From the NCBI GenBank assembly GCA_965279135.1, contig OZ257133.1, forward strand, positions 930,001 through 994,000: a stretch of 64,000 bases of DNA, read 5' to 3'. Shown here in pieces: positions 35,026 through 44,195 of this stretch; the stretch's first letter is position 1; the number at the start of each line of letters is the position of its first letter. The notes under the pieces were generated by a model that worked only from the letters and a program-made list of their open reading frames with translations, ran no database searches and was not told where the DNA came from. A program made the position numbers and the translations under genes. This DNA comes from Croceimicrobium sp965279135 (lineage in GTDB: Bacteria > Bacteroidota > Bacteroidia > Flavobacteriales > Schleiferiaceae).

Positions 35026-36555
35026 ATGCAAGAAAAGATACTTATTCTCGATTGCGGATCGCAATACACGCAATTGATTGCCCGTCGGGTGAGGGAGCTA
35101 AATGTATACTGTGAGATACATCCCTACAACTCTATTCCGGCTCTGGATGAATCCATAAAGGGATTAATAATCAGCGGAAGTCCCTTTTCGGTAAATGATG
35201 CCGATGCTCCCCAAATCGACTTAAGTGATTTTCGCATGAAAATGCCTGTTCTTGGAGTTTGTTATGGCGCTCAATATATGGCCAGCATTGATGGCGGACG
35301 TGTTGAAGCCTCAGAAACCAGGGAGTATGGCAGAGCAAAATTGGAGGAAGTTCAATCCCTTTCTCCTTTGATGAAGGATATACCTGAAGATTCACAGGTT
35401 TGGATGAGCCATGGAGATACCATTCTAAAAACTCCGGACTCATTTGAAATCGTAGCGAGCACTCATGATGTACGTGTAGCAGCATATCATATTACTGGAG
35501 AAGAAACCTATGGTATTCAGTTTCATCCAGAGGTGTATCACAGTACAGATGGCTTGCAATTGATCTCTAATTTCCTCGTGGATATCTGCGGTTGTAAGCA
35601 AGATTGGACGCCTATCTCTTTTGTGGAGGATACTATTGCTCAAATGCGTGTTAAGCTAGGCCATGATAGAGTGGTCTTGGGCTTAAGTGGTGGTGTGGAT
35701 AGCACCGTTACGGCAGTACTTCTCTCTGAAGCTATTGGTGAAAATCTGCATTGCATTTTTGTGAATAATGGACTATTGCGTAAAAATGAGTTTGAGTCGG
35801 TTCTTGATCAATACAAGGATATGGGCTTAAATGTTAAAGGTGTAGATGCGACTGATCGTTTTCTGGATGCCTTAGCCGGAGTAAAAGATCCGGAGCAAAA
35901 GCGCAAAATCATCGGCCGGGTGTTTATCGAAGTATTTGATGATGAGGCCTCGGCTATTCAAGGTGTAAAATGGCTCGCTCAGGGCACGATTTATCCGGAT
36001 GTTATTGAATCAGTTTCGGTGAAGGGACCTTCAGCTACTATTAAATCGCATCACAATGTTGGTGGACTGCCAGATTTTATGAAGCTAAAGGTGGTGGAGC
36101 CTATGAATACTTTGTTTAAAGATGAGGTGAGAAGGGTAGGCGCCGCTTTAGGTATTCATCCAGACTTGCTGGGTAGACATCCTTTTCCAGGACCGGGTTT
36201 GGCAATACGTATTCTAGGTGATATCACTGCCGATAAAGTGAAGATACTCCAGGAAGTAGACGCCATCTTTATTAATGGTTTAAAGGATCATGATTTGTAT
36301 GATTCGGTATGGCAGGCCGGAGCTATTTTATTACCGGTCCAGTCTGTTGGTGTAATGGGGGATGAACGTACTTATGAACAGGTAGTTGCGCTAAGAGCAG
36401 TAGAAAGCACCGATGGCATGACTGCAGATTGGGTACATTTGCCTTATGAGTTCCTCGCAGAGGTTTCAAATCGAATAATAAACAGGGTAAAAGGCGTTAA
36501 CCGGGTAGTATACGACATCAGTTCCAAGCCGCCGGCAACAATCGAATGGGAATAG
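35026..36555 (+). CDS. guaA: GMP synthase (glutamine-hydrolysing)
   Basis: 509 residues, the usual length. The N-terminal class I amidotransferase domain has Cys79 (GVCYGAQ), His167 and Glu169 (FHPEV). The ATP-pyrophosphatase domain has the PP-loop SGGVDST (221-227). The C-terminal dimerisation domain ends in TIEWE, the family signature. It converts XMP to GMP with glutamine and ATP. A TACCTTTG element directly before the ATG suggests a very short or absent leader. The following gene overlaps it by ten bases. Confidence 0.97.
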   Translation: MQEKILILDCGSQYTQLIARRVRELNVYCEIHPYNSIPALDESIKGLIISGSPFSVNDADAPQIDLSDFRMKMPVLGVCYGAQYMASIDGGRVEASETREYGRAKLEEVQSLSPLMKDIPEDSQVWMSHGDTILKTPDSFEIVASTHDVRVAAYHITGEETYGIQFHPEVYHSTDGLQLISNFLVDICGCKQDWTPISFVEDTIAQMRVKLGHDRVVLGLSGGVDSTVTAVLLSEAIGENLHCIFVNNGLLRKNEFESVLDQYKDMGLNVKGVDATDRFLDALAGVKDPEQKRKIIGRVFIEVFDDEASAIQGVKWLAQGTIYPDVIESVSVKGPSATIKSHHNVGGLPDFMKLKVVEPMNTLFKDEVRRVGAALGIHPDLLGRHPFPGPGLAIRILGDITADKVKILQEVDAIFINGLKDHDLYDSVWQAGAILLPVQSVGVMGDERTYEQVVALRAVESTDGMTADWVHLPYEFLAEVSNRIINRVKGVNRVVYDISSKPPATIEWE

Positions 36556-38786
36556 GAATCAGGTATAAGTTTTTAATCGTTTTACTCTTTTTCACAAGCC
36601 TTTCTTTAATGGGCCAGGGTGAGGGTAGAATCCATGTGGTAAAGGCTAAAGAAACACTTTATGGTATTTCCCGGAGCTATAACTTCACTATAGATGATTT
36701 AATCTATTTCAACCCTGATCTTAAGACGCAAGAACTTAAAGAGGGGATGAAGCTGGTTATTCCCAGCGATGAGCGCATCAAAGCCATTAAGGCAGAGCGC
36801 CGCAGAGCTAATCAGGATTCCGCAAAGTACATCTACCATCGTGTTGTAAAGGGGGAAACGCTTTTCTCTTTAAAGGAACGCTACGGAGTAGAAATCAAAG
36901 ATTTAAGAACCCTCAATCCCATACTAGAGGATCAGGGGGCTATCCGCATTGGACAAATTCTCCGTATTCCTCGTGATCCTGCAAAATTCAAGGGTTATCA
37001 AATTGATATGGCTGCCTTGGATACGGGCACTTACAAGCTTGAAGGAGAATGGTTTTATCATCGGGTCCAGAAGAAGGAGACGGCCTATTCCTTAGGAAGT
37101 CGATATAAGATAAGCCTGGATAGTCTCTATCTGCTAAACCCTGGAGCGGCTAATGGCTTAAGATTAGGTCAATGGCTTAAGTTACCCGCTAACCGCAAGG
37201 ATTTAAGACCGCTGATTGTAGACCTTGAGTTTGATGGACCGGACGGTAAAGGAAAAGCTGCCCGCCAGCAACGCAAAAAACAAGAGGAAATAACCAATAG
37301 GGTGGATACCTCTTATATTGAAGGGGATATAGCCAACAGCAACTATTTCCTGTACAAGGTAAAAAGTGGAGATACATTTTTCAGTTTGAAACAACGCTTC
37401 GATGTGAGTCAGGAAGAACTCCTGGCATTAAACAAGGAGCTTAGGAAGGGATTGGTTGTAGGTCAATACATAGCAATACCAAAGAAAAATGGTTCTAGAG
37501 AATTGACCTGGTTAGACCGTATTCTTGAGGACCGTGAAGCGGAGCAGCGTCGTAAAACCATTGAGGAAAACTACCGCAAGAATAAAAACAAGCCGAAGCC
37601 TAAGGTTAAAACTAAGAACCGCGACAGCACTTTAGTAGATATTAATAAACCTTACCGTGTAGCGATGGTGCTGCCTTTCCGTAGCAGTTTATATGCTGAT
37701 ACCATTGGGGTAAAGGACTTTAAGCCACATCGCGATACGGAGATGGCTACGCAGTATTATTTTGGTTTCCTCATGGCAGCGGATTCTATCAAATCTTTAG
37801 GAATGGATCTTTCTATAAAGGTTTATGATAGTCAAGCCAACAAACGTTTGGTACGGTTGCTGGCCAAGCGTATTGATTCTTTGGAAGCCGATTTAGTAGT
37901 TGGACCGGCCTATAGCCGCATTGTTGAAGAAATGGCTGATCAGCTAGCTGATGATGATGTACCGATAATCAGTCCTTTGAGTGTAGGCGTGCAAGTAGAG
38001 AAACGCCCTAACCTAATTCAAGTGGTACCACCGACCGAAAGTCGGTACGTACGAATTGCTAATTTGATTAATCATCATTATTCGGATGCTAACCTCATTT
38101 TTGCGCATTGTGGAAGTGAAAAGGAAGAGCAGCAAGTTCGATTGATTAAATCACGTTTGAATCCTCGCGAGGATAGTGAGTACATGACTTCCATTGTAAA
38201 CTGTGATGACCTTCAAAATCGCTGGGACTTAAGAGACCGGATGGCTCAGATTTCGGGTAAGAAGTTGGTTGTGTTATTGGGTGATGACCCAGTATTTTTG
38301 AGTGATATAGTGTCCAAGCTTTATGCGATTCGCGATTCCGGTATTACAGTAGTAGGTAGTCCGCGTTTATTGAACTACCCTACAATGGAATTGAGCTACC
38401 TTAATGGACTTAACTATCACAGTTACGAGTTTCGTCATGTAGACTATAACGATCCGCACATGCGCAAATTTATAGCGGCCTTCCGAGAGCGGTTCGATGC
38501 AGAGCCCAGTCCTTTCGCATTTCAAGCTTATGATGCTGGATTGTATTTTCTGCCAAAGCTTTGGCGATATGGCAATCAGTTCCGTGATTACCTAAAGTCG
38601 GACGAGAAATTCAGCACCGGTTACGAATGGGAGTTCCTACCTGAAGGTGGAATTGAAAACACCCATCTATTTATGTATCGATTAGAGGATTACCAATCGC
38701 ATCGTATTGCTGATAAAGAGGAAGCCGCTCCTGAGCCTATGGAAGAGCTAGAAGCAGAACCTCAACTGGAAGAGGCTGAAAGATAG
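36546..38786 (+). CDS. Exported LysM-repeat protein with periplasmic-binding-type receptor domain
   Basis: 746 residues with a signal peptide (KFLIVLLFFTSLSLMGQ). Four LysM repeats follow, at about 29-73, 97-142, 171-214 and 270-313; a basic linker (KNKNKPKPKVKTKNRD) leads into a type I periplasmic-binding-like domain (about 370-700: YRVAMVLPFRSSLY, DLVVGPAYSR, VPIISPLSVG). The LysM part should bind peptidoglycan while the other part may bind a ligand or act as a scaffold. The C-terminus is acidic, PEPMEELEAEP. It overlaps guaA by ten bases, so transcription may be coupled. In Bacteroidota this family is recurrent; its ligand is unknown. Confidence 0.85.
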   Translation: MGIGIRYKFLIVLLFFTSLSLMGQGEGRIHVVKAKETLYGISRSYNFTIDDLIYFNPDLKTQELKEGMKLVIPSDERIKAIKAERRRANQDSAKYIYHRVVKGETLFSLKERYGVEIKDLRTLNPILEDQGAIRIGQILRIPRDPAKFKGYQIDMAALDTGTYKLEGEWFYHRVQKKETAYSLGSRYKISLDSLYLLNPGAANGLRLGQWLKLPANRKDLRPLIVDLEFDGPDGKGKAARQQRKKQEEITNRVDTSYIEGDIANSNYFLYKVKSGDTFFSLKQRFDVSQEELLALNKELRKGLVVGQYIAIPKKNGSRELTWLDRILEDREAEQRRKTIEENYRKNKNKPKPKVKTKNRDSTLVDINKPYRVAMVLPFRSSLYADTIGVKDFKPHRDTEMATQYYFGFLMAADSIKSLGMDLSIKVYDSQANKRLVRLLAKRIDSLEADLVVGPAYSRIVEEMADQLADDDVPIISPLSVGVQVEKRPNLIQVVPPTESRYVRIANLINHHYSDANLIFAHCGSEKEEQQVRLIKSRLNPREDSEYMTSIVNCDDLQNRWDLRDRMAQISGKKLVVLLGDDPVFLSDIVSKLYAIRDSGITVVGSPRLLNYPTMELSYLNGLNYHSYEFRHVDYNDPHMRKFIAAFRERFDAEPSPFAFQAYDAGLYFLPKLWRYGNQFRDYLKSDEKFSTGYEWEFLPEGGIENTHLFMYRLEDYQSHRIADKEEAAPEPMEELEAEPQLEEAER

Positions 38787-38788
38787 AA

Positions 38789-40258
38789 TCAGATTTCTCC
38801 GCTTCTTAGATAGGAACTAAAGAGGTCCGCAAAGTTGAAGCCCTCCTCGAGTCGCTCCTTGTTCAATCGGGAATGCTCCGCTAATGCCCACAAAACCATT
38901 TCCATTAAAAAGTATTTCTCGTCTTGAGAAGCATCATTCTGGTAGGCTTCGATGAGTTGCTTTAAAGGTCCAATAGCATTTAATTGCTTTTGATACTCTT
39001 TGTCCGTCCAGTTGAAATGCATGTCCAGAGTTTTCCCTTGTCCAAACCAGTCAATAAGAATTTTGTAAGGATTCTTCTCATCTCCGGATTTTAAATCATC
39101 CAGGCTAGGGAAGAATTCAGGTAAGAGACTCTTAACTGCTGCACCGATGAGGTTTTCTGCCACAATTCCCGCGCCTTCCTGTTCGCCCTCATAAACCAAT
39201 TCCACCTTGCCGGTGATGGCTGGAATTATGCCCATGAAGTCTAGTAGCCTTACATTGGTTTGTTTGGCACCATCAATAAGGGCGCGCCTTTCCGCCGTGC
39301 TCACTAGGTTTTCCAGTGCTGAAATGCTAAGGCGGGTAGATACCCCACTTTTAGCATCGATATATTCATTCTGGCGGGCTTCAATAGAAATCTGTTCCAG
39401 TAGTTCAAATGCTAAATCCGGGATTTTTACAGATTCAGATTGAGCGTTAGTCAATTTGGCTTCCTGCAAAGTGATTTTACGTGCCGTGCCTCGGTCTTTA
39501 GGGTAGTGCGTGAGTATTTGGCTCCCTATCCGGTCCTTTAAAGGGGTAACGATCGATCCCCGGTTGGTGTAATCTTCCGGGTTTGCGGTAAACACAAATT
39601 GTACATCTAATGCCAAGCGAAGCTTAAAACCTCTTATTTGAATATCACCCTCTTGTAGAATATTAAATAAAGCAACCTGGATACGTGCCTGTAAATCCGG
39701 TAATTCATTAATTACGAAAATACTGCGATGTGCCCGAGGTATCATCCCAAAGTGGATGGTGCGCTCATCGGAATAGGCAAGCTTCAGATTAGCCGCCTTA
39801 ATGGGGTCGACATCTCCGATGAGGTCGGCTATACTCACATCAGGTGTAGCCAGCTTTTCATAGTATCGTTCATTTCGATGAATCCAATGGATAGGGCTTT
39901 CATCACCATGCAGGGCAATCAAATCCTGAGCTTGTCGTGAAATAGGCGCTAATGGATCATCGTTGAGTTCTGTTCCACTTAAAGCTGGAATATATTCATC
40001 CAGCAAGGCAGTCATTTGTCTTGCCAGCCTCGTTTTAGCCTGACCGCGTAAACCGAGGAAGTTGATGTTATGTCCAGCCAATAAGGCTCTTTCTAGATCT
40101 GGGATTACGGAGTTTTCATATCCATGAATTCCGGTAAAAACGGTTTCTCCTGCTCTCAGTTTATCGACCAGGTTCCTGCGGATTTCTTCTTTAATACTTT
40201 GGGGTCGGTAACCACTTCTTTTAAGGGCACCGAGAGTTTTAATTTGAGCAATATCCAT
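38789..40258 (-). CDS. AAA+ ATPase of the MoxR/magnesium-chelatase type
   Basis: 489 residues. The Walker A motif is GLRGQAKTR (69-77), and the region FVINELPDLQARIQVALFNILQEGDIQIRGF (Walker B neighbourhood) is typical of ChlI/MoxR proteins. The C-terminal part is helical. It is encoded two bases after a VWA-domain protein (40261-41367). MoxR-VWA pairs act as chaperones or insert metals; the target is not identifiable here. Sequence annotation as a sigma-54-interacting regulator would be misleading, since no DNA-binding domain is seen. Confidence 0.85.
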   Translation of the reverse strand: MDIAQIKTLGALKRSGYRPQSIKEEIRRNLVDKLRAGETVFTGIHGYENSVIPDLERALLAGHNINFLGLRGQAKTRLARQMTALLDEYIPALSGTELNDDPLAPISRQAQDLIALHGDESPIHWIHRNERYYEKLATPDVSIADLIGDVDPIKAANLKLAYSDERTIHFGMIPRAHRSIFVINELPDLQARIQVALFNILQEGDIQIRGFKLRLALDVQFVFTANPEDYTNRGSIVTPLKDRIGSQILTHYPKDRGTARKITLQEAKLTNAQSESVKIPDLAFELLEQISIEARQNEYIDAKSGVSTRLSISALENLVSTAERRALIDGAKQTNVRLLDFMGIIPAITGKVELVYEGEQEGAGIVAENLIGAAVKSLLPEFFPSLDDLKSGDEKNPYKILIDWFGQGKTLDMHFNWTDKEYQKQLNAIGPLKQLIEAYQNDASQDEKYFLMEMVLWALAEHSRLNKERLEEGFNFADLFSSYLRSGEI

Positions 40259-40260
40259 GC

Positions 40261-41367
40261 TTAGTTTATTCTGCGCTTGCGATTGTTCTCGTAATCTTGA
40301 AAAATGAAATCTCCTAATCCGTTGAGTCCGGTATAGAAGGCTTTGCCTTTGTTGGCTTTCGTGAAGTTTTCTACAAATTGTTGCAAGTAGGGATCTTGGG
40401 CAATCATAAAGGTGGTTATGGGTATTTGCGCCCTACGGCAGGCTGCGGCTCGGTTGTAGCACTTACCTACGATATAGTCATCCAGACCAAAGCTGTTTTT
40501 GTAGTAGGTGCCATCTGGTTCATGCAAACAGCTTGGTTTGCCATCGGTAATCATGAAGATTTGCTTATTGCTATTCTTCTTTTTACGTAATAGGTCCATG
40601 GCCAAATCAAGCCCGGCAACGGTATTAGTGTGATAAGGACCAACCTTTAGATAGGGCAATTCTTCCAATTCGATTTGCCAGGCGTCATTACCAAAAACCA
40701 GAATATCCAGAGTGTCTTTTGGATAGCGGGTTTTAATAAACTCGGCTAATGCAAGTCCAACACGTTTTGCTGGGGTTATGCGATCCTCTCCATACAGGAT
40801 CATGGAGTGACTGATATCAATCATCAAAACGGTACTGAGTTGAGCCTTATAATATTGCTCATTCACCACCAAATCATCTTGTCCTAGTTGAAAGTCATCA
40901 ATTCCACTTCGAGTGTAAGCATTCTTTACACTCTGTTGCATATCAATTTGCTCCAGGCTATCTCCAAAATGATAGGGACGATGATCGCTACTGTTTTCAT
41001 CTCCAGGACCGGTATGCTTTGTGGGGTGATTACCTTGGGCACTCTTTTTTAGCTTGCCAAACACCTGTTCGAGGGCACGATGGCGAATAGCTCGCTCCGT
41101 TTTGGCGGTCATGCTTAATCCGCCAAGGCCATCCGGCCCATCAATTTCTTCGCGCAGGAAGCCCTTCTGTTTCAGTTCTTCCAAAAAGTCATCTATGGTG
41201 TAATCTTTCGTGCTTAGTCCGTATTCCTGATCTAGCTCTCTCAGCCAATCAATAGCCTCATCAACATCACCCGAGGTATGTAATAGGAGTTCTTTAAATA
41301 CGTCCAGTAAACGTTCAAAGGTACTTTTAGACTTACCGCTATATTCTGTAAAGCGTATTCCTTGCAT
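40261..41367 (-). CDS. VWA-domain protein, partner of the MoxR-type ATPase
   Basis: 368 residues. The metal-ion-dependent adhesion site is intact: Asp184, Ser186 and Ser188 (MIDISHS), with further residues around TDGKPSC. The N-terminal ~150 residues are helical and charged (LLDVFKELLLHTSG). No signal peptide, so cytoplasmic, as expected for the partner of an AAA+ ATPase. The pair is adjacent (two bases) and in one operon with a small protein at 41439-41693. Such VWA proteins recruit the ATPase to a substrate. Confidence 0.87.
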   Translation of the reverse strand: MQGIRFTEYSGKSKSTFERLLDVFKELLLHTSGDVDEAIDWLRELDQEYGLSTKDYTIDDFLEELKQKGFLREEIDGPDGLGGLSMTAKTERAIRHRALEQVFGKLKKSAQGNHPTKHTGPGDENSSDHRPYHFGDSLEQIDMQQSVKNAYTRSGIDDFQLGQDDLVVNEQYYKAQLSTVLMIDISHSMILYGEDRITPAKRVGLALAEFIKTRYPKDTLDILVFGNDAWQIELEELPYLKVGPYHTNTVAGLDLAMDLLRKKKNSNKQIFMITDGKPSCLHEPDGTYYKNSFGLDDYIVGKCYNRAAACRRAQIPITTFMIAQDPYLQQFVENFTKANKGKAFYTGLNGLGDFIFQDYENNRKRRIN

Positions 41368-41438
41368 AAAGGGAAATTCTATAATTAAACCCGTAGATGC
41401 AAGTAAGGTTTCAAGGTTTTACTAATGGCCTGATGCAT

Positions 41439-41693
41439 TTAATTTATCGAACCCATCACCCTTTCCATAAACTGGTTAAGAGCTTCTTTACGTGGGGTGC
41501 CCTTTTTCATTTCCTTATGTACTTCCAGAGCACCATAGAAGTTCGACATAAGTTCGCCGATGGTTTCCAATTCCTCGTCTTTCATACCCTTTGCATCAGC
41601 CATATGCTCAAGTAATTCAATGGTTTCGGTAACCCAATCTTCGTCATTCGCCTCAATGAAGTCTACAGTCTGCTTGATAATTGGTAGTCGCAT
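41439..41693 (-). CDS. Small helical protein, DUF6952-like
   Basis: 84 residues, entirely helical and acidic: FIEANDEDWVTETIELLEHMA, EELETIGELMSNFYGALEV, ALNQFMERVMGSI. I recognise this as the Bacteroidota DUF6952 family, from memory. It is the first gene of a likely operon with the VWA protein and the MoxR ATPase (71-base gap to the VWA gene). A recognisable promoter (TTTG-N17-TATCTTTG) lies upstream. Function unknown. Confidence 0.75.
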   Translation of the reverse strand: MRLPIIKQTVDFIEANDEDWVTETIELLEHMADAKGMKDEELETIGELMSNFYGALEVHKEMKKGTPRKEALNQFMERVMGSIN

Positions 41694-41707
41694 GCCTAAT
41701 TTTTAAG

Positions 41708-41736
41708 CAAAGATAATATCATTATCGATTATCAAA
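41708..41736 (-). promoter_or_regulatory. Promoter of the DUF6952-VWA-MoxR operon
   Basis: On the minus strand TTTG (41736-41733) is separated by 17 bases from TATCTTTG (41715-41708), a perfect match to the Bacteroidota consensus. It lies 15 bases upstream of the 84-aa gene start and is divergent from the promoter for the OsmC gene. Confidence 0.65.
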
Positions 41737-41753
41737 GTGAAAATACCATAGCA

Positions 41754-41782
41754 ATTGACTATTAATCCATATCGTACCTTCG
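41754..41782 (+). promoter_or_regulatory. Promoter of the OsmC-family gene
   Basis: ATTG (41754-41757) lies 17 bases before TACCTTCG (41775-41782), one mismatch from TAnnTTTG. The OsmC ATG follows 14 bases later. It is arranged back to back with the minus-strand promoter. Confidence 0.5.
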
Positions 41783-41796
41783 CCCAAAATTGAAGC

Positions 41797-42207
41797 ATGG
41801 CACTAATCAGTAAGGTCGAATATCAGGGTGAATTGCGTAATGCAGCAACGCATTTAAAGTCAGGACAAAGTATCATTACCGATGCTCCCATCGATAACAA
41901 TGGTAAAGGGGAGGCATTTTCTCCTACCGATCTTTTATCTACCGCCTTAGCTTCTTGTGCCTTAACTGTTATGGGAATTCGAGCCCGCAAGGAGGGTTTC
42001 GATTTAGAACAAGCCTCCGCTGAGGTAAGCAAGGTAATGGCAGCTGATCCACGCAGAGTTTCAGAGGTGAAAATTCACATTAAACTGAAGGCTAATTGCA
42101 ACGCCAAAATGCGCAAAATCCTTGAGGGTATTGGTAAAAACTGCCCGGTAGCTAAAAGCTTAAGTGCTGATCTGCATCAGGATATTCAGTTTGAATGGGT
42201 TGAATAG
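41797..42207 (+). CDS. OsmC-family protein (putative peroxiredoxin-like)
   Basis: 136 residues with OsmC/Ohr fold features: EAFSPTDLLSTALASCALTVMGIRARKEGF carries the first conserved Cys (ASCAL) and the second lies in KNCPVAKSL. The family reduces organic hydroperoxides with these two cysteines. The general OsmC-type (not the Ohr subgroup) assignment rests on the SPTDLL segment. It is followed by the radical SAM gene convergently, eight bases away. Confidence 0.88.
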   Translation: MALISKVEYQGELRNAATHLKSGQSIITDAPIDNNGKGEAFSPTDLLSTALASCALTVMGIRARKEGFDLEQASAEVSKVMAADPRRVSEVKIHIKLKANCNAKMRKILEGIGKNCPVAKSLSADLHQDIQFEWVE

Positions 42208-42215
42208 ATTTATTA

Positions 42216-43292
42216 CTAGTTGAACAACCGATACTGCCCGTTCCGCATTGGTCTGAATGCATTAAGATTAAATTCAGGCACCTTTCGATCTGAATAGTAT
42301 TTACGCCTGGCAAGTTTGATGCTTTGGCTTACCTGTTCTGCTATCTGTCCCTGTCCACGCATCCGGCGTCCATAAACAGAATCATTTAGCTGTCCATCAT
42401 GGAGGTCAGAAACCAGGTTAACCACTTTGTCATAGCGATCGGGATAATGTTCCAACAACCAGGGAAGGAAGATATCTCTTAGTTGACCGTTTAATCGGAG
42501 TATAGTGTAATTGATGGCCAAGGCTCCTGCTTCCGAAGATTTTTCAGCCAGTGGTAAAATCTCATGGCTATTGAGCCCGGGAATGATAGGAGCAATCATT
42601 ACGGAAACTGGTATCCCAGCATCGCTTAAGTCTTTCACCGCTTTCAAGCGTTTTTTAGAAGAGGCAGTTCGAGGTTCCATGAATCTCCGTAATTGCTCAT
42701 CCAGCGTATTGATACTGAAGGCCACCTGAACCAACTTATGCTCAGCAAGTTTCTGCAAAATGTCCAGATCCCTTTCGATCAAAGCGTTCTTGGTAATGAT
42801 CCCTACTGGATTACGATATTCCAGGAAGACCTCTAATAATCGCCTAGTAATTTTAAACTTTCTCTCTAAGGGTTGATAACAGTCAGTATTTCCTGAAAGC
42901 ATAATAGGAGCAGGCTTCCAACTCTTCTTTTCCAAATGCTGTATCAATAATTCGGGGGCATTTGGCTTAACCAAAATATGTCGTTCAAAATCGACTGCGG
43001 CATCCAGGGCCCAATAATAATGGCTGTTACGCGCGTAGCAATACGAGCATCCATGCTCACATCCCTGGTAAGGGTTTAGGCTCCAATCGAAATTTAAATC
43101 CGGGCTTAAAACAGGATTGACGATCGATTTGGCCTGGACCTCCGTCCATTTGGTTTTAGAATCTGCTAAGGGATCTTCTCCATTCTGATGTTGCCACTCC
43201 AAAAACTCATCTTCCTTTTCATATTGATTGATCTCAAAAGGATTCTGCACTTTTCGAATACTGGCTCTTCCTTTAGTGCTAGTCTTCTTCAC
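42216..43292 (-). CDS. Radical SAM protein, PA0069/SplB-like family
   Basis: 358 residues. The [4Fe-4S] motif CEHGCSYC (Cys78, Cys82, Cys85) is followed by YARNSHYYW, characteristic of the PA0069 family related to spore photoproduct lyase. Other family features are MLSGNTDCYQPLERK and ITKNALIERDLDIL. The reaction in this subfamily is not established; DNA repair is suggested by the SplB relation. Its first 14 bases overlap the end of the S24-type regulator gene, so they form one operon, compatible with damage-regulated expression. That is inference. Confidence 0.85.
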   Translation of the reverse strand: MKKTSTKGRASIRKVQNPFEINQYEKEDEFLEWQHQNGEDPLADSKTKWTEVQAKSIVNPVLSPDLNFDWSLNPYQGCEHGCSYCYARNSHYYWALDAAVDFERHILVKPNAPELLIQHLEKKSWKPAPIMLSGNTDCYQPLERKFKITRRLLEVFLEYRNPVGIITKNALIERDLDILQKLAEHKLVQVAFSINTLDEQLRRFMEPRTASSKKRLKAVKDLSDAGIPVSVMIAPIIPGLNSHEILPLAEKSSEAGALAINYTILRLNGQLRDIFLPWLLEHYPDRYDKVVNLVSDLHDGQLNDSVYGRRMRGQGQIAEQVSQSIKLARRKYYSDRKVPEFNLNAFRPMRNGQYRLFN

Positions 43293-44076
43293 CCAGTTGT
43301 GATTTTAACTGGTGTAATTCATTTTTAAGCTCGTTAATTCCCTGCATCATTCGCTGATACTGCAAATCTTTCAGGTCGGATTCATTGGGCATCTGAAAGC
43401 TTAAAATGCCCTTTGCTTTCCATACCTCCAAAATCTCCAATGCATCCAGATAGTAAGGTTTGTATTCCGTGTTATCTGATTTTAGAAGCAATCGGTTTTT
43501 TGCGCTAAGCTCATTTTCCACCCTTTTATAAACGATCCCATCATTTAAGGTGAGTAGAATGTAGCACTCATTATTCTTGAGGGTTTCCCAGGTTTCAACG
43601 AATTCACCTATCACATAGGAGCCGGGTTGCACTGGGAGCATGGAGTCTCCCTCAATCTGGAATATTCTTAGGGTTCCGCTCTGTTGTAGTTCGGGAAGCG
43701 GCAAGCTGATAGATTTTAGTCCTTCGATGTATTCCGTATCTGAATAACCCTGAGTGTATCCTGCAGCAGCTTTTTGTGGAATCAGGCTGATCAATTCCCG
43801 GCCCGATGCATCCACCGCTACGGGAAGAACACGTAGGGGATAATCCGTTTTTCTTGGGCTAGGTGCTTTTTGATCCAGCTTTTTGTAAAGCAATTCTTCC
43901 AGGGAAACTGAAAAGAGATGACAAAAGATTTGCAAGGTATCAAGCCGGGGTTCTGATCGCCCCTCTTCATATGCCCCAATTAAGCTGCGATTAACCTGCA
44001 GTTTTTCTGCAAGCTGAGCTTGAGTCCATTCTTTTTGTTTCCTTAAAAATCGAATATTTGGTCCTAACTGTTTCAA
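43279..44076 (-). CDS. LexA-like regulator: XRE helix-turn-helix with S24 peptidase domain
   Basis: 265 residues. The N-terminal XRE HTH (residues ~8-62: WTQAQLAEKLQVNRSLIGAYEEGRSEP) is joined to a C-terminal S24 domain. The catalytic Ser145 lies in IEGDSM and Lys184 in IVYKRV; an Ala105-Gly106 pair (KAAAGY) lies 40 residues before Ser145, comparable to the LexA cleavage arrangement (35 residues before). A C-terminal helical tail follows. It would repress its own operon and the radical SAM gene, and may self-cleave on damage. An inverted repeat upstream (44092-44147) is a candidate operator. The pirin gene diverges from it. Confidence 0.85.
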   Translation of the reverse strand: MKQLGPNIRFLRKQKEWTQAQLAEKLQVNRSLIGAYEEGRSEPRLDTLQIFCHLFSVSLEELLYKKLDQKAPSPRKTDYPLRVLPVAVDASGRELISLIPQKAAAGYTQGYSDTEYIEGLKSISLPLPELQQSGTLRIFQIEGDSMLPVQPGSYVIGEFVETWETLKNNECYILLTLNDGIVYKRVENELSAKNRLLLKSDNTEYKPYYLDALEILEVWKAKGILSFQMPNESDLKDLQYQRMMQGINELKNELHQLKSQLGEED

Positions 44077-44091
44077 GGGGTTATATTTTTA

Positions 44092-44147
44092 TGCTAAAAT
44101 AAAAAGAATGCTAATAAATAAAGAATGTTTGCTTTCTTATTTTAGTA
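44092..44147. promoter_or_regulatory. Inverted repeat, candidate operator of the S24-type regulator
   Basis: Arm 1, TGCTAAAATAAAAAG (44092-44106), and arm 2, CTTTCTTATTTTAGTA (44132-44147), are near inverted repeats sharing TxCTAAAATAA. They flank the centre of the 95-base divergent gap between the regulator and pirin genes. Between them AAGAATG occurs twice, 17 bases apart. The AT-rich arms could also contain promoter elements. Confidence 0.5.
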
Positions 44148-44195
44148 TCAATTGAACTTTCCTTTCTACAAATGGTCAATGCTATAAACAAAATC

